The notes under the pieces were generated by a model, which saw only the letters and a program-made list of their open reading frames with translations, had not been told where the DNA came from and ran no database searches. From the NCBI GenBank assembly GCA_944341895.1, contig CALVMB010000007.1, forward strand, positions 1 through 46,670: 46,670 bases of DNA. The letters run 5' to 3'. Each line of letters starts with the position of its first letter. The stretch's first letter is position 1. Made by a program: the position numbers and the translations under genes. This document shows positions 14,563 through 22,344 of the stretch, piece after piece. Source of the stretch: an uncultured Clostridia bacterium. Its GTDB lineage: Bacteria > Bacillota > Clostridia > Christensenellales > Borkfalkiaceae.

Positions 14563-15099
14563 ATGCGTATCGAAATCAGCGAAAAGAATTGCAAGGCCAG
14601 CGAAAAACTCGTCGGCGTGGTGAACAAAAAGGTCTCCCGCCTCGACAAATATTTCGACGAGGACGCGGTCTGCACCGTGTATCTCAAACAGGACAGCAAA
14701 TTCGTCAAGACGGAGATCACCGTCTACTATAAAGGGAACATGGTCCGCGCCGAGGTGACGGGGGACAATTTCTACGATGCGATCGACGCCGTCCTGCCCA
14801 AGATCGAAAAGCAGATCTACAAGCACAAGACCAAGATCGAGGGCAAACTCAAAAAGGACGCGTTCGCGCAGGGGCAGCTGTTCTTCGGCGAAGAAGTCTT
14901 TTTCCGCCCCGAACCCGTCAAGACCAAGACGTTCGAGCTTGTGCCCATGACCACCGAAGAGGCGGCGGAACAACTCGACCTGCTCGGGCATTCCTTCTAT
15001 ATTTTCCAGGATGCGGAAACGGGCGAAGTGCGCGTCGTCTACCTGCGCGCGAGCGGCGATATCGGGCTCATCATTCCCAAAAAAGTGAAAAAAGACTGA
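14563..15099 (+). CDS. hpf: Long-form ribosome hibernation promoting factor (178 aa)
   Basis: The N-terminal S30AE domain (about 1-100; MRIEISEKNCKASEKLV) binds the 30S decoding region, and the C-terminal domain (about 122-178; SFYIFQDAETGEVRVVYLR) dimerises ribosomes into 100S particles. The length matches long HPF of Firmicutes. AGGGAGG upstream supports ATG 14563. It follows clpC by 93 bp and may share stress-linked expression with the Clp operon. A perfect terminator follows. Confidence 0.95.
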   Translation: MRIEISEKNCKASEKLVGVVNKKVSRLDKYFDEDAVCTVYLKQDSKFVKTEITVYYKGNMVRAEVTGDNFYDAIDAVLPKIEKQIYKHKTKIEGKLKKDAFAQGQLFFGEEVFFRPEPVKTKTFELVPMTTEEAAEQLDLLGHSFYIFQDAETGEVRVVYLRASGDIGLIIPKKVKKD

Positions 15100-15115
15100 C
15101 GCCTTGTTGTCGGTG

Positions 15116-15145
15116 CACCCCCGCGGGATCCCGCGGGGGTGTTTC
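15116..15145 (+). terminator. Intrinsic terminator after hpf
   Basis: A 26-nt near-perfect palindrome at 15116-15141 (CACCCCCGCGGGA and its complement) is followed by TTTCGTTT. Downstream (15141-15290) is an A-depleted spacer that includes a tandem 14-bp repeat, GCCTGTCCGCCTGC, at 15238-15251 and 15252-15265. Confidence 0.85.
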
Positions 15146-15306
15146 GTTTGCCCGCCCTGCGCGTTTGCGCCAGCCTGTGTCCCGCCGCGTTCGCCTTGTC
15201 TGTGCGCTGTCTGCGCAGCGTATTTTCCGCTCTTTGCGCCTGTCCGCCTGCGCCTGTCCGCCTGCGCGTTTGTGCCTGCGGGTGCGGACGGCAAAGGGGC
15301 GCGTAA

Positions 15307-16164
15307 ATGTTTGGCGGGCAAACTGCATACAATATGCGTATGAACGGGGCAAAAGCGCATCTTCGGGACGCGTTCGGCAAAGTGCGCGGCGCGTTTTCCT
15401 ATCTATCATCCAAAAAATACACGACGCTCGCGGGCACGATGGCGTTCTTTCTCATCATGTCTGTGGTGCCGTTTTTATTCTGGCTCACCCTGTTGTTCGG
15501 CCGTCTGGACATCGACTTTTCCGAGTTGTTCGAACTGGAGATCTTCAGCGGCGTCAAGGATATTTTCGGCTACCTGCAGGAATCGGCGCGCGCCGCCACC
15601 GCGAGCGCCTCCGTCATCTTGCTGGCGACCACGCTGTATTCGTCCACGACGCTGTTTTATCACATGCGGCGCAGCGGCGAGATCATCTACGAATCCCGCC
15701 GCCGCAAGGGCGGGCTCATTGTCCGCTTTTCGGCGCTCGTGCTCATGTTTCTGGTCATGCTCCTGCTCGTGGGCGGCATGGTCCTCTTCCTCGTCGGGCA
15801 CCGCCTGCTCACGTATGCCTTTCCGTCCTTTGTGGCGCAGGTGTCCGTCTATCTCCTGTTCGGCGTGTTCATGTTTGCGCTCATCCTGTTGCTCAATCTC
15901 TACGTCTGTCCGTACCGCACGGGGGTGCGCGGCGCGCTCTGGGGGAGCCTGCTCACCGTCCTGCTGGGCGGCATGGCGTCGTTCGGCTTTTCTATCTACA
16001 CCAAATTTTCATCCATGGAAAAACTGTACGGCGCGGCGGTCTTTCTCATCCTGTTTCTGCTCTGGCTGTACGTGCTGATGATCTGTTTCGTCATCGGCGT
16101 CGTTTTCAACTGCTATCTGTTCGAGCAGGACGGGCAGCGCCGCCCCGTGCACAAAAAATTTTAA
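15307..16164 (+). CDS. YihY/BrkB-family integral membrane protein (285 aa)
   Basis: Six hydrophobic segments are spaced as in YihY/BrkB proteins, starting with LAGTMAFFLIMSVVPFLFWL (about residues 41-60) and ending with a pair near 245-275. The family motif region Y-x-x-x-x-x-x-x-Y-G-x-x-x-x-x-x-x-x-W appears as KFSSMEKLYGAAVFLILFLLW. The biochemical role is not established; the old ribonuclease BN name is considered wrong. Starts at 15307, 15334 and 15340 are all possible; none has a strong ribosome site, and AGGGGCG lies upstream of the first. Confidence 0.88.
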   Translation: MFGGQTAYNMRMNGAKAHLRDAFGKVRGAFSYLSSKKYTTLAGTMAFFLIMSVVPFLFWLTLLFGRLDIDFSELFELEIFSGVKDIFGYLQESARAATASASVILLATTLYSSTTLFYHMRRSGEIIYESRRRKGGLIVRFSALVLMFLVMLLLVGGMVLFLVGHRLLTYAFPSFVAQVSVYLLFGVFMFALILLLNLYVCPYRTGVRGALWGSLLTVLLGGMASFGFSIYTKFSSMEKLYGAAVFLILFLLWLYVLMICFVIGVVFNCYLFEQDGQRRPVHKKF

Positions 16165-16172
16165 ACTTTTTG

Positions 16173-16201
16173 TTGCCAATTCGCCGCAGATATAGTATAA
16201 T
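16173..16201 (+). promoter_or_regulatory. Sigma-A promoter of degV
   Basis: TTGCCA (16173-16178), 17 bp, TATAAT (16196-16201), located just after the BrkB-family stop codon. Confidence 0.85.
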
Positions 16202-16254
16202 GGATGAAAGCGGGGGGCAATATGCCCGATATCCTACCAGGGGAGAGAATTTTT

Positions 16255-17118
16255 ATGTATCAGTTATTCTGCGATTCCAACTGCGAACTGTGGCATACAG
16301 ACGTAAAGGAATTCGGATTGGAATTCATCCGCATGCCGTACGTGCTCGACGGAGTGGAGTATTACTACGATCTCGGCGAGCAGACTGACTTCAAACACTT
16401 TTTCGACCGCATGCGCGCAGGCGCCGTCCCTACGACGTCCGCCATCAACGAACAGAATTACATCGATTATTTCGAGCCGGTCCTTGCGGCAGGGAAAGAT
16501 ATCTACTACATCACTTTTTCGCACAAGATGTCGGCGACCTTTCAGAGCATGGACCGCGCGATCGCTTCGCTCAAAGAAAAGTATCCCGACCGCGTCATCC
16601 GCACCTTCGATACCCGTTCCATCAGCCTCGGCGCGGGCTTTCAGGTCCGCTATGCGGCGGAAAAATGGAAACAGGGCGCCACGATGGACGAGTTGGAAGC
16701 GTTTCTGACCGATCTGCGCGCGCACACCGTCGTGTACTTCGTGGTGGACGACCTCGTGTACCTCAAACGCGGCGGCAGGATCTCCGCCGTGACGGCGGCA
16801 TTCGGCAAATTACTCGGCATCAAGCCGCTCATCGCCTTCATGGAGGACGGTTCCCTGCAGAGCGTGGGCAAGATCAAGGGCGGCAAAAAGGTCATTTCCG
16901 AATTCGTGCGCCTCATGCACGAACACAACGCCGATACCAAAAACCACCGCATCGAGATCATGCAGGCGGACTGCCCCGAAACGGGCGAGGCGCTCGCATC
17001 CGCCCTGCGCGAAGAGTTCGGCGCGGACATCCCCGTGCATACGCAGATGATCGGGCCGGTCATCGGCACGCACTGCGGCCCCGGCACGCTCGGATTGATT
17101 TTTTACGGAGACAAGTAA
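16255..17118 (+). CDS. DegV-family fatty-acid-binding protein (287 aa)
   Basis: DegV/FakB proteins bind a fatty acid and present it to the FakA kinase. Typical blocks are C-D-S at residues 6-8, the P-T-T-S-A segment (about 59-63), FSHKMSATFQS in the place of the usual S-S-x-L-S-G-T-Y-Q-S, the YLKRGGRISA block and the C-terminal G-P-V-I-G-T-H-C-G-P-G-T motif. ATG 16255 is chosen for AGGGGAGAG upstream and for starting at the family N-terminus. ApbE starts four bases after its stop, so the genes down to 19297 may be one operon. The fatty acid bound is not predictable by eye. Confidence 0.93.
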   Translation: MYQLFCDSNCELWHTDVKEFGLEFIRMPYVLDGVEYYYDLGEQTDFKHFFDRMRAGAVPTTSAINEQNYIDYFEPVLAAGKDIYYITFSHKMSATFQSMDRAIASLKEKYPDRVIRTFDTRSISLGAGFQVRYAAEKWKQGATMDELEAFLTDLRAHTVVYFVVDDLVYLKRGGRISAVTAAFGKLLGIKPLIAFMEDGSLQSVGKIKGGKKVISEFVRLMHEHNADTKNHRIEIMQADCPETGEALASALREEFGADIPVHTQMIGPVIGTHCGPGTLGLIFYGDK

Positions 17119-17121
17119 CCT

Positions 17122-18348
17122 TTGCGGAATCTGTTTCATACGGCGGCGGCGTTCTTTCTGTGCGCCGCCTGTATCCTGCCCCTTTGCGCCTGCGGCGCAA
17201 AGGGGGATTCTTTCGTCGAATTTTCCCTTTCCGAAGCGTTCTTTGTTGACGGCTCGGCGATCTCTGCCGCCGAACACCGCGCGCTCGAAAAGGATATCGC
17301 CGCATTGCTTGCGGAGATCGAGGAGCAGATCTCGCCCGAGCGGGAGGGGAGCGATGTGGCGCGTATCAACGCCGCCGCCGCGGGGGAGCCGATCGGGGTC
17401 GGCGAACATACCGCCGCGCTCCTTACGCTCGGGCTCTCGCTCGCCGAAGGCACGGGAGGCGCGTTTTCGCCCGCGCTGTACGCGCTGACCGATCTTTGGG
17501 GCTTTTCGCCCCGCTTTGAAGGCAGTTACGGCGTGTCCCGCCCTTCCCCTTCGGACGAGGCGGTCGCGGCGGCGCTTGCCGATTCCGAGTATGCGTCGCT
17601 GTCCTGGGACGGGGAGACGCTCGTCAAGGCACGCGGCGGCACAAAGGTGGATTTCGGCGGCATCGCCAAGGGGTACATGACGGACGCGGCGGTGCGCCTG
17701 ATCGGCGAGCGGTATGCGGGGAAGTCGGTGCAGTGCACCCTCACCGTCATGTCCGATTCGGTGTTGCTGGGGGAAAAGAGCGGTTCGGCGCTCGGCTATA
17801 CGGCGGGCATCGAAAACCCGCGCGCGGCGGTCACCGAGGGCGCGGGCGCGTCGCAGGCGCTGTTCGCGGCGGGACTTTCGGATGTCTCCGTCTCCACCAG
17901 CGCGGATAATTACCGCTTTTACGTCTATGACGGGACTATCTATAAACACATCCTCAACCCGTCTGCGGGCGCGCCCTCGCAAAACGGCGTCATTTCCGTC
18001 ACGGTGTTCGTGCCGAACGCGGTGCCGAATGCGGGCGCGGCGGCGGATGCGCTTTCCACGGCGGGGTTCTGCATGCCGCTGACCGAGGCGCTCGCGTTCT
18101 ATGCGGCGCAGGCAGAGGCGCTGGGCGTCGGCGCCGTCGTCATCGCGGCGGACTGGCGGTACTACGTCGTCGGCGAGTATACCGTCGTCGGTCGGACGGA
18201 GTACGACGGCATGGCGGGCAGCGAGGGATATTTTTCGGAAGAAGTCTTTACGCGCGCAGATCCTGCGGATGCGCGGGATGCGGTGGAACCCGCGGATCGC
18301 GAGCGGGAGTACATCGCGCGGATGGAGGAAGGGCAGGCATGCGCATGA
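17122..18348 (+). CDS. apbE: FAD:protein FMN transferase, lipoprotein (ApbE, 408 aa)
   Basis: ApbE attaches FMN to threonine in extracytosolic domains of flavoproteins. The start codon is TTG (17122), with GGAG 11 bases upstream. A lipoprotein signal ends at LPLCAC, lipid on Cys24, so it is anchored outside the membrane. The flavin/Mg core motif V-D-F-G-G-I-A-K-G-Y-M-T-D is near 174-186 and the A-D-A-L-S-T-A-G-F block near 308-316. It overlaps the next gene by ten bases. No Rnf/Nqr subunit or FMN-binding target lies in the window, so its substrate is encoded elsewhere. Confidence 0.94.
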   Translation: MRNLFHTAAAFFLCAACILPLCACGAKGDSFVEFSLSEAFFVDGSAISAAEHRALEKDIAALLAEIEEQISPEREGSDVARINAAAAGEPIGVGEHTAALLTLGLSLAEGTGGAFSPALYALTDLWGFSPRFEGSYGVSRPSPSDEAVAAALADSEYASLSWDGETLVKARGGTKVDFGGIAKGYMTDAAVRLIGERYAGKSVQCTLTVMSDSVLLGEKSGSALGYTAGIENPRAAVTEGAGASQALFAAGLSDVSVSTSADNYRFYVYDGTIYKHILNPSAGAPSQNGVISVTVFVPNAVPNAGAAADALSTAGFCMPLTEALAFYAAQAEALGVGAVVIAADWRYYVVGEYTVVGRTEYDGMAGSEGYFSEEVFTRADPADARDAVEPADREREYIARMEEGQACA

Positions 18349-18782
18349 CGCGGGAACAAAAGGTCGAAGCCGCCCGCCGCGGCCGCTTTTTTGCGCGCGG
18401 CGACATCGCCGTGTATGCGGCGGTGCTCTGTCTGCTCGCCCTTTTTACCGCGTTTGCCTTTCTGTTCCGCGCCCCCGCGGGCGATCGCTTTTCGGTGCTC
18501 TGGCAGGGGGAAAAAGTGTTTTCCGCGTCCCTGGAAGAGGATGCCGACTATGTCTTTTTCCTGCGAGAGGGCAAAGGCGTCGTGGAGGAATACGCCGAGG
18601 GCGCAGAATACATTGATTATAACGTCATCGAAGTGCGCGGCGGCACCGTGCGCGTGCGCGAATCGGACTGCCCGGACGGTACGTGCAGGGGATTCGGCGC
18701 GCTGGCGAGCGGGGACATCCTGTGCATCCCGCACGGCATGCGCATCGAAATCGAAGGCAAGGGGGTGCAGACGGACGTATGA
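18339..18782 (+). CDS. NusG domain II-containing membrane protein (147 aa)
   Basis: One transmembrane helix (about residues 21-44, ...DIAVYAAVLCLLALFTAFAFL) is followed by an extracytosolic NusG-II-like beta domain ending in DCPDGTCRGFGAL with a C-x-x-x-x-C pair and C-I-P-H-G-M near the end. Such proteins are repeatedly found between apbE and Gx-transporter genes in Firmicutes and are thought to support extracytosolic electron-transfer or flavinylation machinery; the exact function is not established. It overlaps both neighbours (ATG-A overlap with the next gene), showing tight coupling. Confidence 0.87.
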   Translation: MRMTREQKVEAARRGRFFARGDIAVYAAVLCLLALFTAFAFLFRAPAGDRFSVLWQGEKVFSASLEEDADYVFFLREGKGVVEEYAEGAEYIDYNVIEVRGGTVRVRESDCPDGTCRGFGALASGDILCIPHGMRIEIEGKGVQTDV

Positions 18783-19297
18783 AATCTGCCGCAAAGCGCG
18801 CCGCGGTGCTGGGCATGCTGCTCGCCGCGGCCAGCGTAGTCTTTCTCATCGAGTCGCTCGTTCCGCCCCTTCTCCCGTTCGCGCCCTATGTGCGCATCGG
18901 GCTGGCGAACGTGTTCGTGATGTTTGTCATTTACTGTTTCGGCGTGCGCGATGCGTTCGTGTTCGTGCTGGGCAAGAATCTGCTCACCGCCGTCTGTACG
19001 GGGGCGGGGTTCACCGTTTTGTTCAATCTGGCGGGGAGCCTGAGCGCGTACCTCGTCATGGCGGCGCTGTATGCGTTCGCGTTCCCGCGCGTGAGCACGG
19101 TCGCCGTCAGCATCGCGGGTGCGCTTGTGGGGAATATCGCGCGCACCGCGGTCGCGGTCCTGACCACCGAAACGCCGTCGCTGTTTATCCAACTGCCGTT
19201 TGTGGGCGCGTTCAGCGTCGCCGCGGGCGTTCTCGTCGGGATTCTCGTCACTTTCTCTCTAAAATGTCTGCCCGAAAGATTGACAAAATTCAAATAA
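18779..19297 (+). CDS. Gx transporter family membrane protein (172 aa)
   Basis: This is a hydrophobic protein of five or six helices in the family also labelled heptaprenyl diphosphate synthase component I / Gx transporter. Typical is the V-R-I-G-L-A-N-V block (about residues 40-47) and G-K-N-L-L-T (61-66). It probably moves a small precursor of redox cofactors such as a quinone or flavin component (inference from cassette context). ATG 18779 overlaps the stop of the NusG-II gene by four bases. The promoter of tRNA-Ser starts inside its last codons. Confidence 0.85.
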   Translation: MKSAAKRAAVLGMLLAAASVVFLIESLVPPLLPFAPYVRIGLANVFVMFVIYCFGVRDAFVFVLGKNLLTAVCTGAGFTVLFNLAGSLSAYLVMAALYAFAFPRVSTVAVSIAGALVGNIARTAVAVLTTETPSLFIQLPFVGAFSVAAGVLVGILVTFSLKCLPERLTKFK

Positions 19298-19308
19298 ACA
19301 GGTATAAT
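19280..19308 (+). promoter_or_regulatory. Consensus promoter of tRNA-Ser(CGA)
   Basis: TTGACA (19280-19285), 17 bp, TATAAT (19303-19308). The -35 box lies inside the end of the Gx transporter gene. Confidence 0.93.
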
Positions 19309-19337
19309 ACCAAAATGTAGCGCGCAGTATGCGCCAT

Positions 19338-19429
19338 GCAGAGATGGCGGAGCGGTCGAACGCGCACGACTCGAAATCGTGTTTACCCCCATAAGGGTAA
19401 CAAGGGTTCAAATCCCTTTCTCTGCGCCA
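19338..19429 (+). tRNA. tRNA-Ser(CGA)
   Basis: The 92-nt gene has acceptor GCAGAGA/TCTCTGC, discriminator G and encoded CCA. The anticodon stem CACGA/TCGTG encloses CTCGAAA, anticodon CGA, and there is a long type-II variable arm (TTACCCCCATAAGGGTAA). Confidence 0.97.
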
Positions 19430-19462
19430 AAAGCCCGTCGCCTAGTGTGACGGGCTTTTGCT
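19429..19462 (+). terminator. Intrinsic terminator of tRNA-Ser(CGA)
   Basis: AAAAGCCCGTC (19429-19439) pairs with GACGGGCTTTT (19449-19459), directly after the CCA end. Confidence 0.9.
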
Positions 19463-19535
19463 TTCTGAGAGCATAGCATTTCGCGCATGCCGCAAAAACA
19501 TGAAAAATAAAAACAAACATCGGTACGGGGGCAAG

Positions 19536-20837
19536 ATGAAATCGTTTTATTGGGATGAAAAAAATTGCGGGTCCAGTCTGAAAAAATACTTTGATAAAAT
19601 TTCAAATGTTGAAAGTGTTTTTATTGCGACGGCGTTTATATCGGATGACGGGGTAGATATCCTTCAAGAATTGGTCGGAAAATTCAACCTGGAAAGAGAA
19701 AACATCAAGGTGGTTTTATCCTCCGATTTTTCCGAAACAAAGCCTGCGAATATTTTGACGCGGCTTATAAAAATTGCGAAAGTCCGGATCGCAAAAGAAG
19801 ACCGCATGTTTCATCCAAAGGTTTACTACATGCAGAGCCGGACCGAAAAACTGCTTGTTTTCGGTTCGTCAAATTTGACGGGCGGCGGTTTTGGACGGAA
19901 TATTGAATTTGATGCAGTTTGCTTTCCGGATGAGGACGAAAGAGTGCAAATCGATAGGTTTGTTTCATATTGTACCTCACAGAGCGAAGAGGTCACGGAT
20001 GCGCGTATCCGTTATTATGAAAGTATCGAAGAAGATCTTTTGAAACTGGCAGAAACCAAAACAAAGATCAAAAAGAAATGCAGAGGATTTTATAAACGGT
20101 CAGACCCGTTTACGGAGGATTCGTACGATTTAACGGGTTTCTATTTTCAGTTTGAGGATTATGAAACATTTTTCCCTCGCAATCAGACGTTGATTTCACA
20201 GGATTTGGATAAAAGGAGAAAAACAGTTCAACAAAAATTGTTGCAGATCCATGATGCGGTAAAAGACAGGGTAAAAAAGTTAAACGTTTATCCGCATTGG
20301 GATAAAAACAATATTTGTTCATTGACGTATCCGTGTCTGTATAATAAAAACTGTGTGGATTGGATGGGAATACGATACGGAAAACGCAGAGAAGAGGTCG
20401 TTTTCGGCGGCGGGCAAAAATCAAGTTATGAAAGTTTTACAAAACACGCCTGTTTGCAATACACTGTATACGCAGACGGTTTTTTTGTCGTATTGTTCTT
20501 TGCCGTTGAAAATGAAGCGGTGGATCGACAATATTTGAAGTCGAATTTGAATCAACTTGCAGATCGGATCAATGAGCAAGCGGCAAAATTGAAAGGATAC
20601 GGCCTGAAATGGAAGATCAGCGGTTGTCCGGACTTTTGTTTTGATACGCAAAGCGATTTGGCGAATTATCTGAAGGAGTATGATCGCGACGGCCGTTTTT
20701 CTTCTTTGCAAATGTATTTTGCTCCAAATGATTCGCGGATCAAAACCTTCGAAGGCATTTGCAATGAGATCGTAAAGGGATTTGAACTTCTCAAACCGTT
20801 ATACGATGAACTCGTATGGCGGGCAAAAAAACTATAG
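19536..20837 (+). CDS. Phospholipase D-like (HKD) protein, possible nuclease (433 aa)
   Basis: A single PLD motif is visible: H93-P-K95 followed by LLVFGSSNLTGGGF (about 106-119) with N113 and Glu124, the arrangement found in PLD-fold nucleases (NgoFVII/BfiI-like and helicase-linked N-terminal domains) more than in lipid enzymes. The remainder (about 180-433) has no domain I can name. A single HKD implies action as a dimer. ATG 19536 follows a GGGGG stretch; ATG 19500 is also possible. The gene is AT-rich compared with its neighbours and sits directly behind tRNA-Ser(CGA), so it is probably acquired, perhaps a defence or restriction component. No partner helicase or methylase is present. Confidence 0.75.
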   Translation: MKSFYWDEKNCGSSLKKYFDKISNVESVFIATAFISDDGVDILQELVGKFNLERENIKVVLSSDFSETKPANILTRLIKIAKVRIAKEDRMFHPKVYYMQSRTEKLLVFGSSNLTGGGFGRNIEFDAVCFPDEDERVQIDRFVSYCTSQSEEVTDARIRYYESIEEDLLKLAETKTKIKKKCRGFYKRSDPFTEDSYDLTGFYFQFEDYETFFPRNQTLISQDLDKRRKTVQQKLLQIHDAVKDRVKKLNVYPHWDKNNICSLTYPCLYNKNCVDWMGIRYGKRREEVVFGGGQKSSYESFTKHACLQYTVYADGFFVVLFFAVENEAVDRQYLKSNLNQLADRINEQAAKLKGYGLKWKISGCPDFCFDTQSDLANYLKEYDRDGRFSSLQMYFAPNDSRIKTFEGICNEIVKGFELLKPLYDELVWRAKKL

Positions 20838-21122
20838 ACTTTTTTTAGTGATACTGTTCTATTGAAAATCTTTTCCTTAAGTTAAGGGTAATGACATTAT
20901 GACTGCATGTTTGATTGGCGATGTTTGGTTCGGAACATTCGCTTGCCTTCGGCTCTCTTGACTGATGGCATCGTCAGTCCTCGCGATATACTTTCGGCTT
21001 ATATAAAGCCAAGCATGCCTTACTGCCATTTGGGAGAACGACTCAAATAGTTGCATTTGTGTTTTCTTCTCTGTTTTTGTACGCTTATAGCATACCATAT
21101 ACACAATTGAATTACCACCCAT
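20838..21122. other. Structured non-coding stretch in the accessory island
   Basis: No supported gene. Hairpins include GACTGA/TCAGTC around 20960-20980 and GGCTT/AAGCC around 20996-21013. An 81-codon minus-strand frame (20877-21122) lacks a ribosome site and a recognisable motif and is not called. The sequence could be a remnant of mobile DNA or contain a small RNA ending at the hairpin at 21123-21176. Confidence 0.4.
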
Positions 21123-21176
21123 AAAAGCATGTTGCCGCTTGTATATATGTTTACAACGAAATAAACATGCTTTTTT
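21123..21176 (+). terminator. Terminator-like hairpin with long structured loop
   Basis: AAAAGCATGTT (21123-21133) pairs perfectly with AACATGCTTTT (21164-21174) followed by TT and ATTT. The 30-nt loop contains its own TTGTA/TACAA helix. It separates the PLD gene and structured spacer from the next operon. Confidence 0.7.
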
Positions 21177-21226
21177 ATTTCATGTTTTTCAAATTTTATT
21201 GGTCTTTTGCGGAGAATGGGTATTTT

Positions 21227-21249
21227 TTGTACACTTGAATATGGTACAA
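21227..21249. promoter_or_regulatory. Inverted repeat TTGTAC-11-GTACAA over the promoter of the HTH operon
   Basis: TTGTAC (21227-21232) and GTACAA (21244-21249) flank 11 bp, and the right arm overlaps a -10-like TACAAT (21245-21250). AGGAGG and the start of the winged-helix gene follow within 20 bp, a placement typical of autorepression. Confidence 0.5.
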
Positions 21250-21266
21250 TATAAATAGGAGGAGTT

Positions 21267-21530
21267 ATGAAAACATTTTCTAAAAAAAATATTTTGATTC
21301 ATATCCTAAGGATATTATATAATTTCACTTCGATTGACCATCCCGTTACGCAAACACATATTGCCAACTATCTCAACGATATCGATTTGCCCTGCACGAG
21401 AAAAACTGTTTCCCGCAATTTGAAATATTTAATGGATTGTGGCGTCCCGATCAAACGAAAATCGTGCAAAAAGGGCGGATATTATTACGATTTTGAAAAC
21501 GATACTTTTTTTGTAAGAAAACACATATAA
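21267..21530 (+). CDS. Winged-helix DNA-binding protein, short (87 aa)
   Basis: The sequence resembles the N-terminal helix-turn-helix of WYL-domain regulators: VTQTHIANYLNDIDLPCTRK, then TVSRNLKYLMDCGVPIK and GYYYDF. The WYL ligand-binding part is absent, so it is either a naturally short regulator or a truncated one. AGGAGG seven bases before ATG supports the start. It is first of three close genes (15-bp and 4-bp gaps) and an inverted repeat over its promoter suggests autoregulation. WYL-type regulators often control phage-defence operons, which makes the two following unknown genes of interest. Confidence 0.75.
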   Translation: MKTFSKKNILIHILRILYNFTSIDHPVTQTHIANYLNDIDLPCTRKTVSRNLKYLMDCGVPIKRKSCKKGGYYYDFENDTFFVRKHI

Positions 21531-21545
21531 AAAGGAAAGAGAAAC

Positions 21546-22340
21546 ATGAAAGGAGCAAAAACATTAACGCACATTCTTTTCCCTTTGCTGGTCGGATTGA
21601 TCATTGGAGGGGCGATCGCAGGAAACATTTCAATGTTGATTTGGGGGATCGTTTTACTTGTTTTGGATATCGCGATCGGTATCGTCTTACAGCGTTTCAT
21701 CGATAAAGCATCTTATAGAGAAGATTGGGAAAATCTGACTTTTGAAGAAAAAATGGAAACGGCTCACGCCTTGCTTAAACAAACCAAGCAAGACATGAAG
21801 AAAAAAGGAATTGACATCGATGCAGAATTAGAAGCCTTTTGTGATGAATTTAATTGCAAGCACGGCTTAGGTAAATATTCAACAAATAAAAGCGATGACG
21901 AAGATCGGTCGGAAGAGCACGCGCTGTGCGACCGATTAGACGATATTTACGCGCGATTAACTGAAAAAGGCGGAGCACGATTTATTCAGGGTATCAGAAA
22001 CGATGAAGCAGGAGTGTTGTTGCTGGACGTTTGCAACCAAATACCCCATGCACCGCCAACTTACACGCTTGCCGGTTTGTTTTTGGTATCCGTTGAAAAT
22101 TTGGACGGGAGACCGTCTATTGTTTTCTCCTTTCAGTATGCTCTTAATTCAATATGCCAAAACGTTTTTATCTTTTTGGTGCATGACGGTAACGAAAAAA
22201 TCAGGTTGTTTGCGGTAGAAACAGATTTTTCAGCTTATGTATTGTGTGAGTATTCGGGGAATAGTCATCTGAATTATGGAAAGTTGGAACTCGAAAGCGT
22301 TCCTGCCCGAATCAAAGAAATACTAAAAGACAATAGCTAA
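21546..22340 (+). CDS. Unknown membrane-anchored protein (264 aa)
   Basis: Two hydrophobic helices occupy about residues 8-28 and 31-50 with a short turn, followed by a cytoplasmic-looking charged linker (60-130) and a folded C-terminal domain (about 135-264) with alternating beta-like stretches (GLFLVSVENLDGRPSIVFSF). I do not recognise the family. AAAGGAAAG precedes ATG. It is AT-rich and co-transcribed with the winged-helix gene upstream and an unknown gene four bases downstream. A membrane-anchored effector or sensor is possible but unproven. Confidence 0.7.
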   Translation: MKGAKTLTHILFPLLVGLIIGGAIAGNISMLIWGIVLLVLDIAIGIVLQRFIDKASYREDWENLTFEEKMETAHALLKQTKQDMKKKGIDIDAELEAFCDEFNCKHGLGKYSTNKSDDEDRSEEHALCDRLDDIYARLTEKGGARFIQGIRNDEAGVLLLDVCNQIPHAPPTYTLAGLFLVSVENLDGRPSIVFSFQYALNSICQNVFIFLVHDGNEKIRLFAVETDFSAYVLCEYSGNSHLNYGKLELESVPARIKEILKDNS

Positions 22341-22344
22341 AAAT

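Noticed and set aside
15238..15265. Tandem 14-bp duplication before the BrkB-family gene
   Set aside because: Only two copies in a low-complexity GC-rich spacer; no sign of function.
12940..15360. 806-aa minus-strand ORF antisense to clpC and hpf
   Set aside because: Shadow frame in high-GC DNA opposite two well-identified genes and through the hpf terminator.
20877..21122. 81-aa minus-strand ORF in the island spacer
   Set aside because: No ribosome site or motif; overlaps several hairpins. Kept only as part of a structured non-coding stretch.
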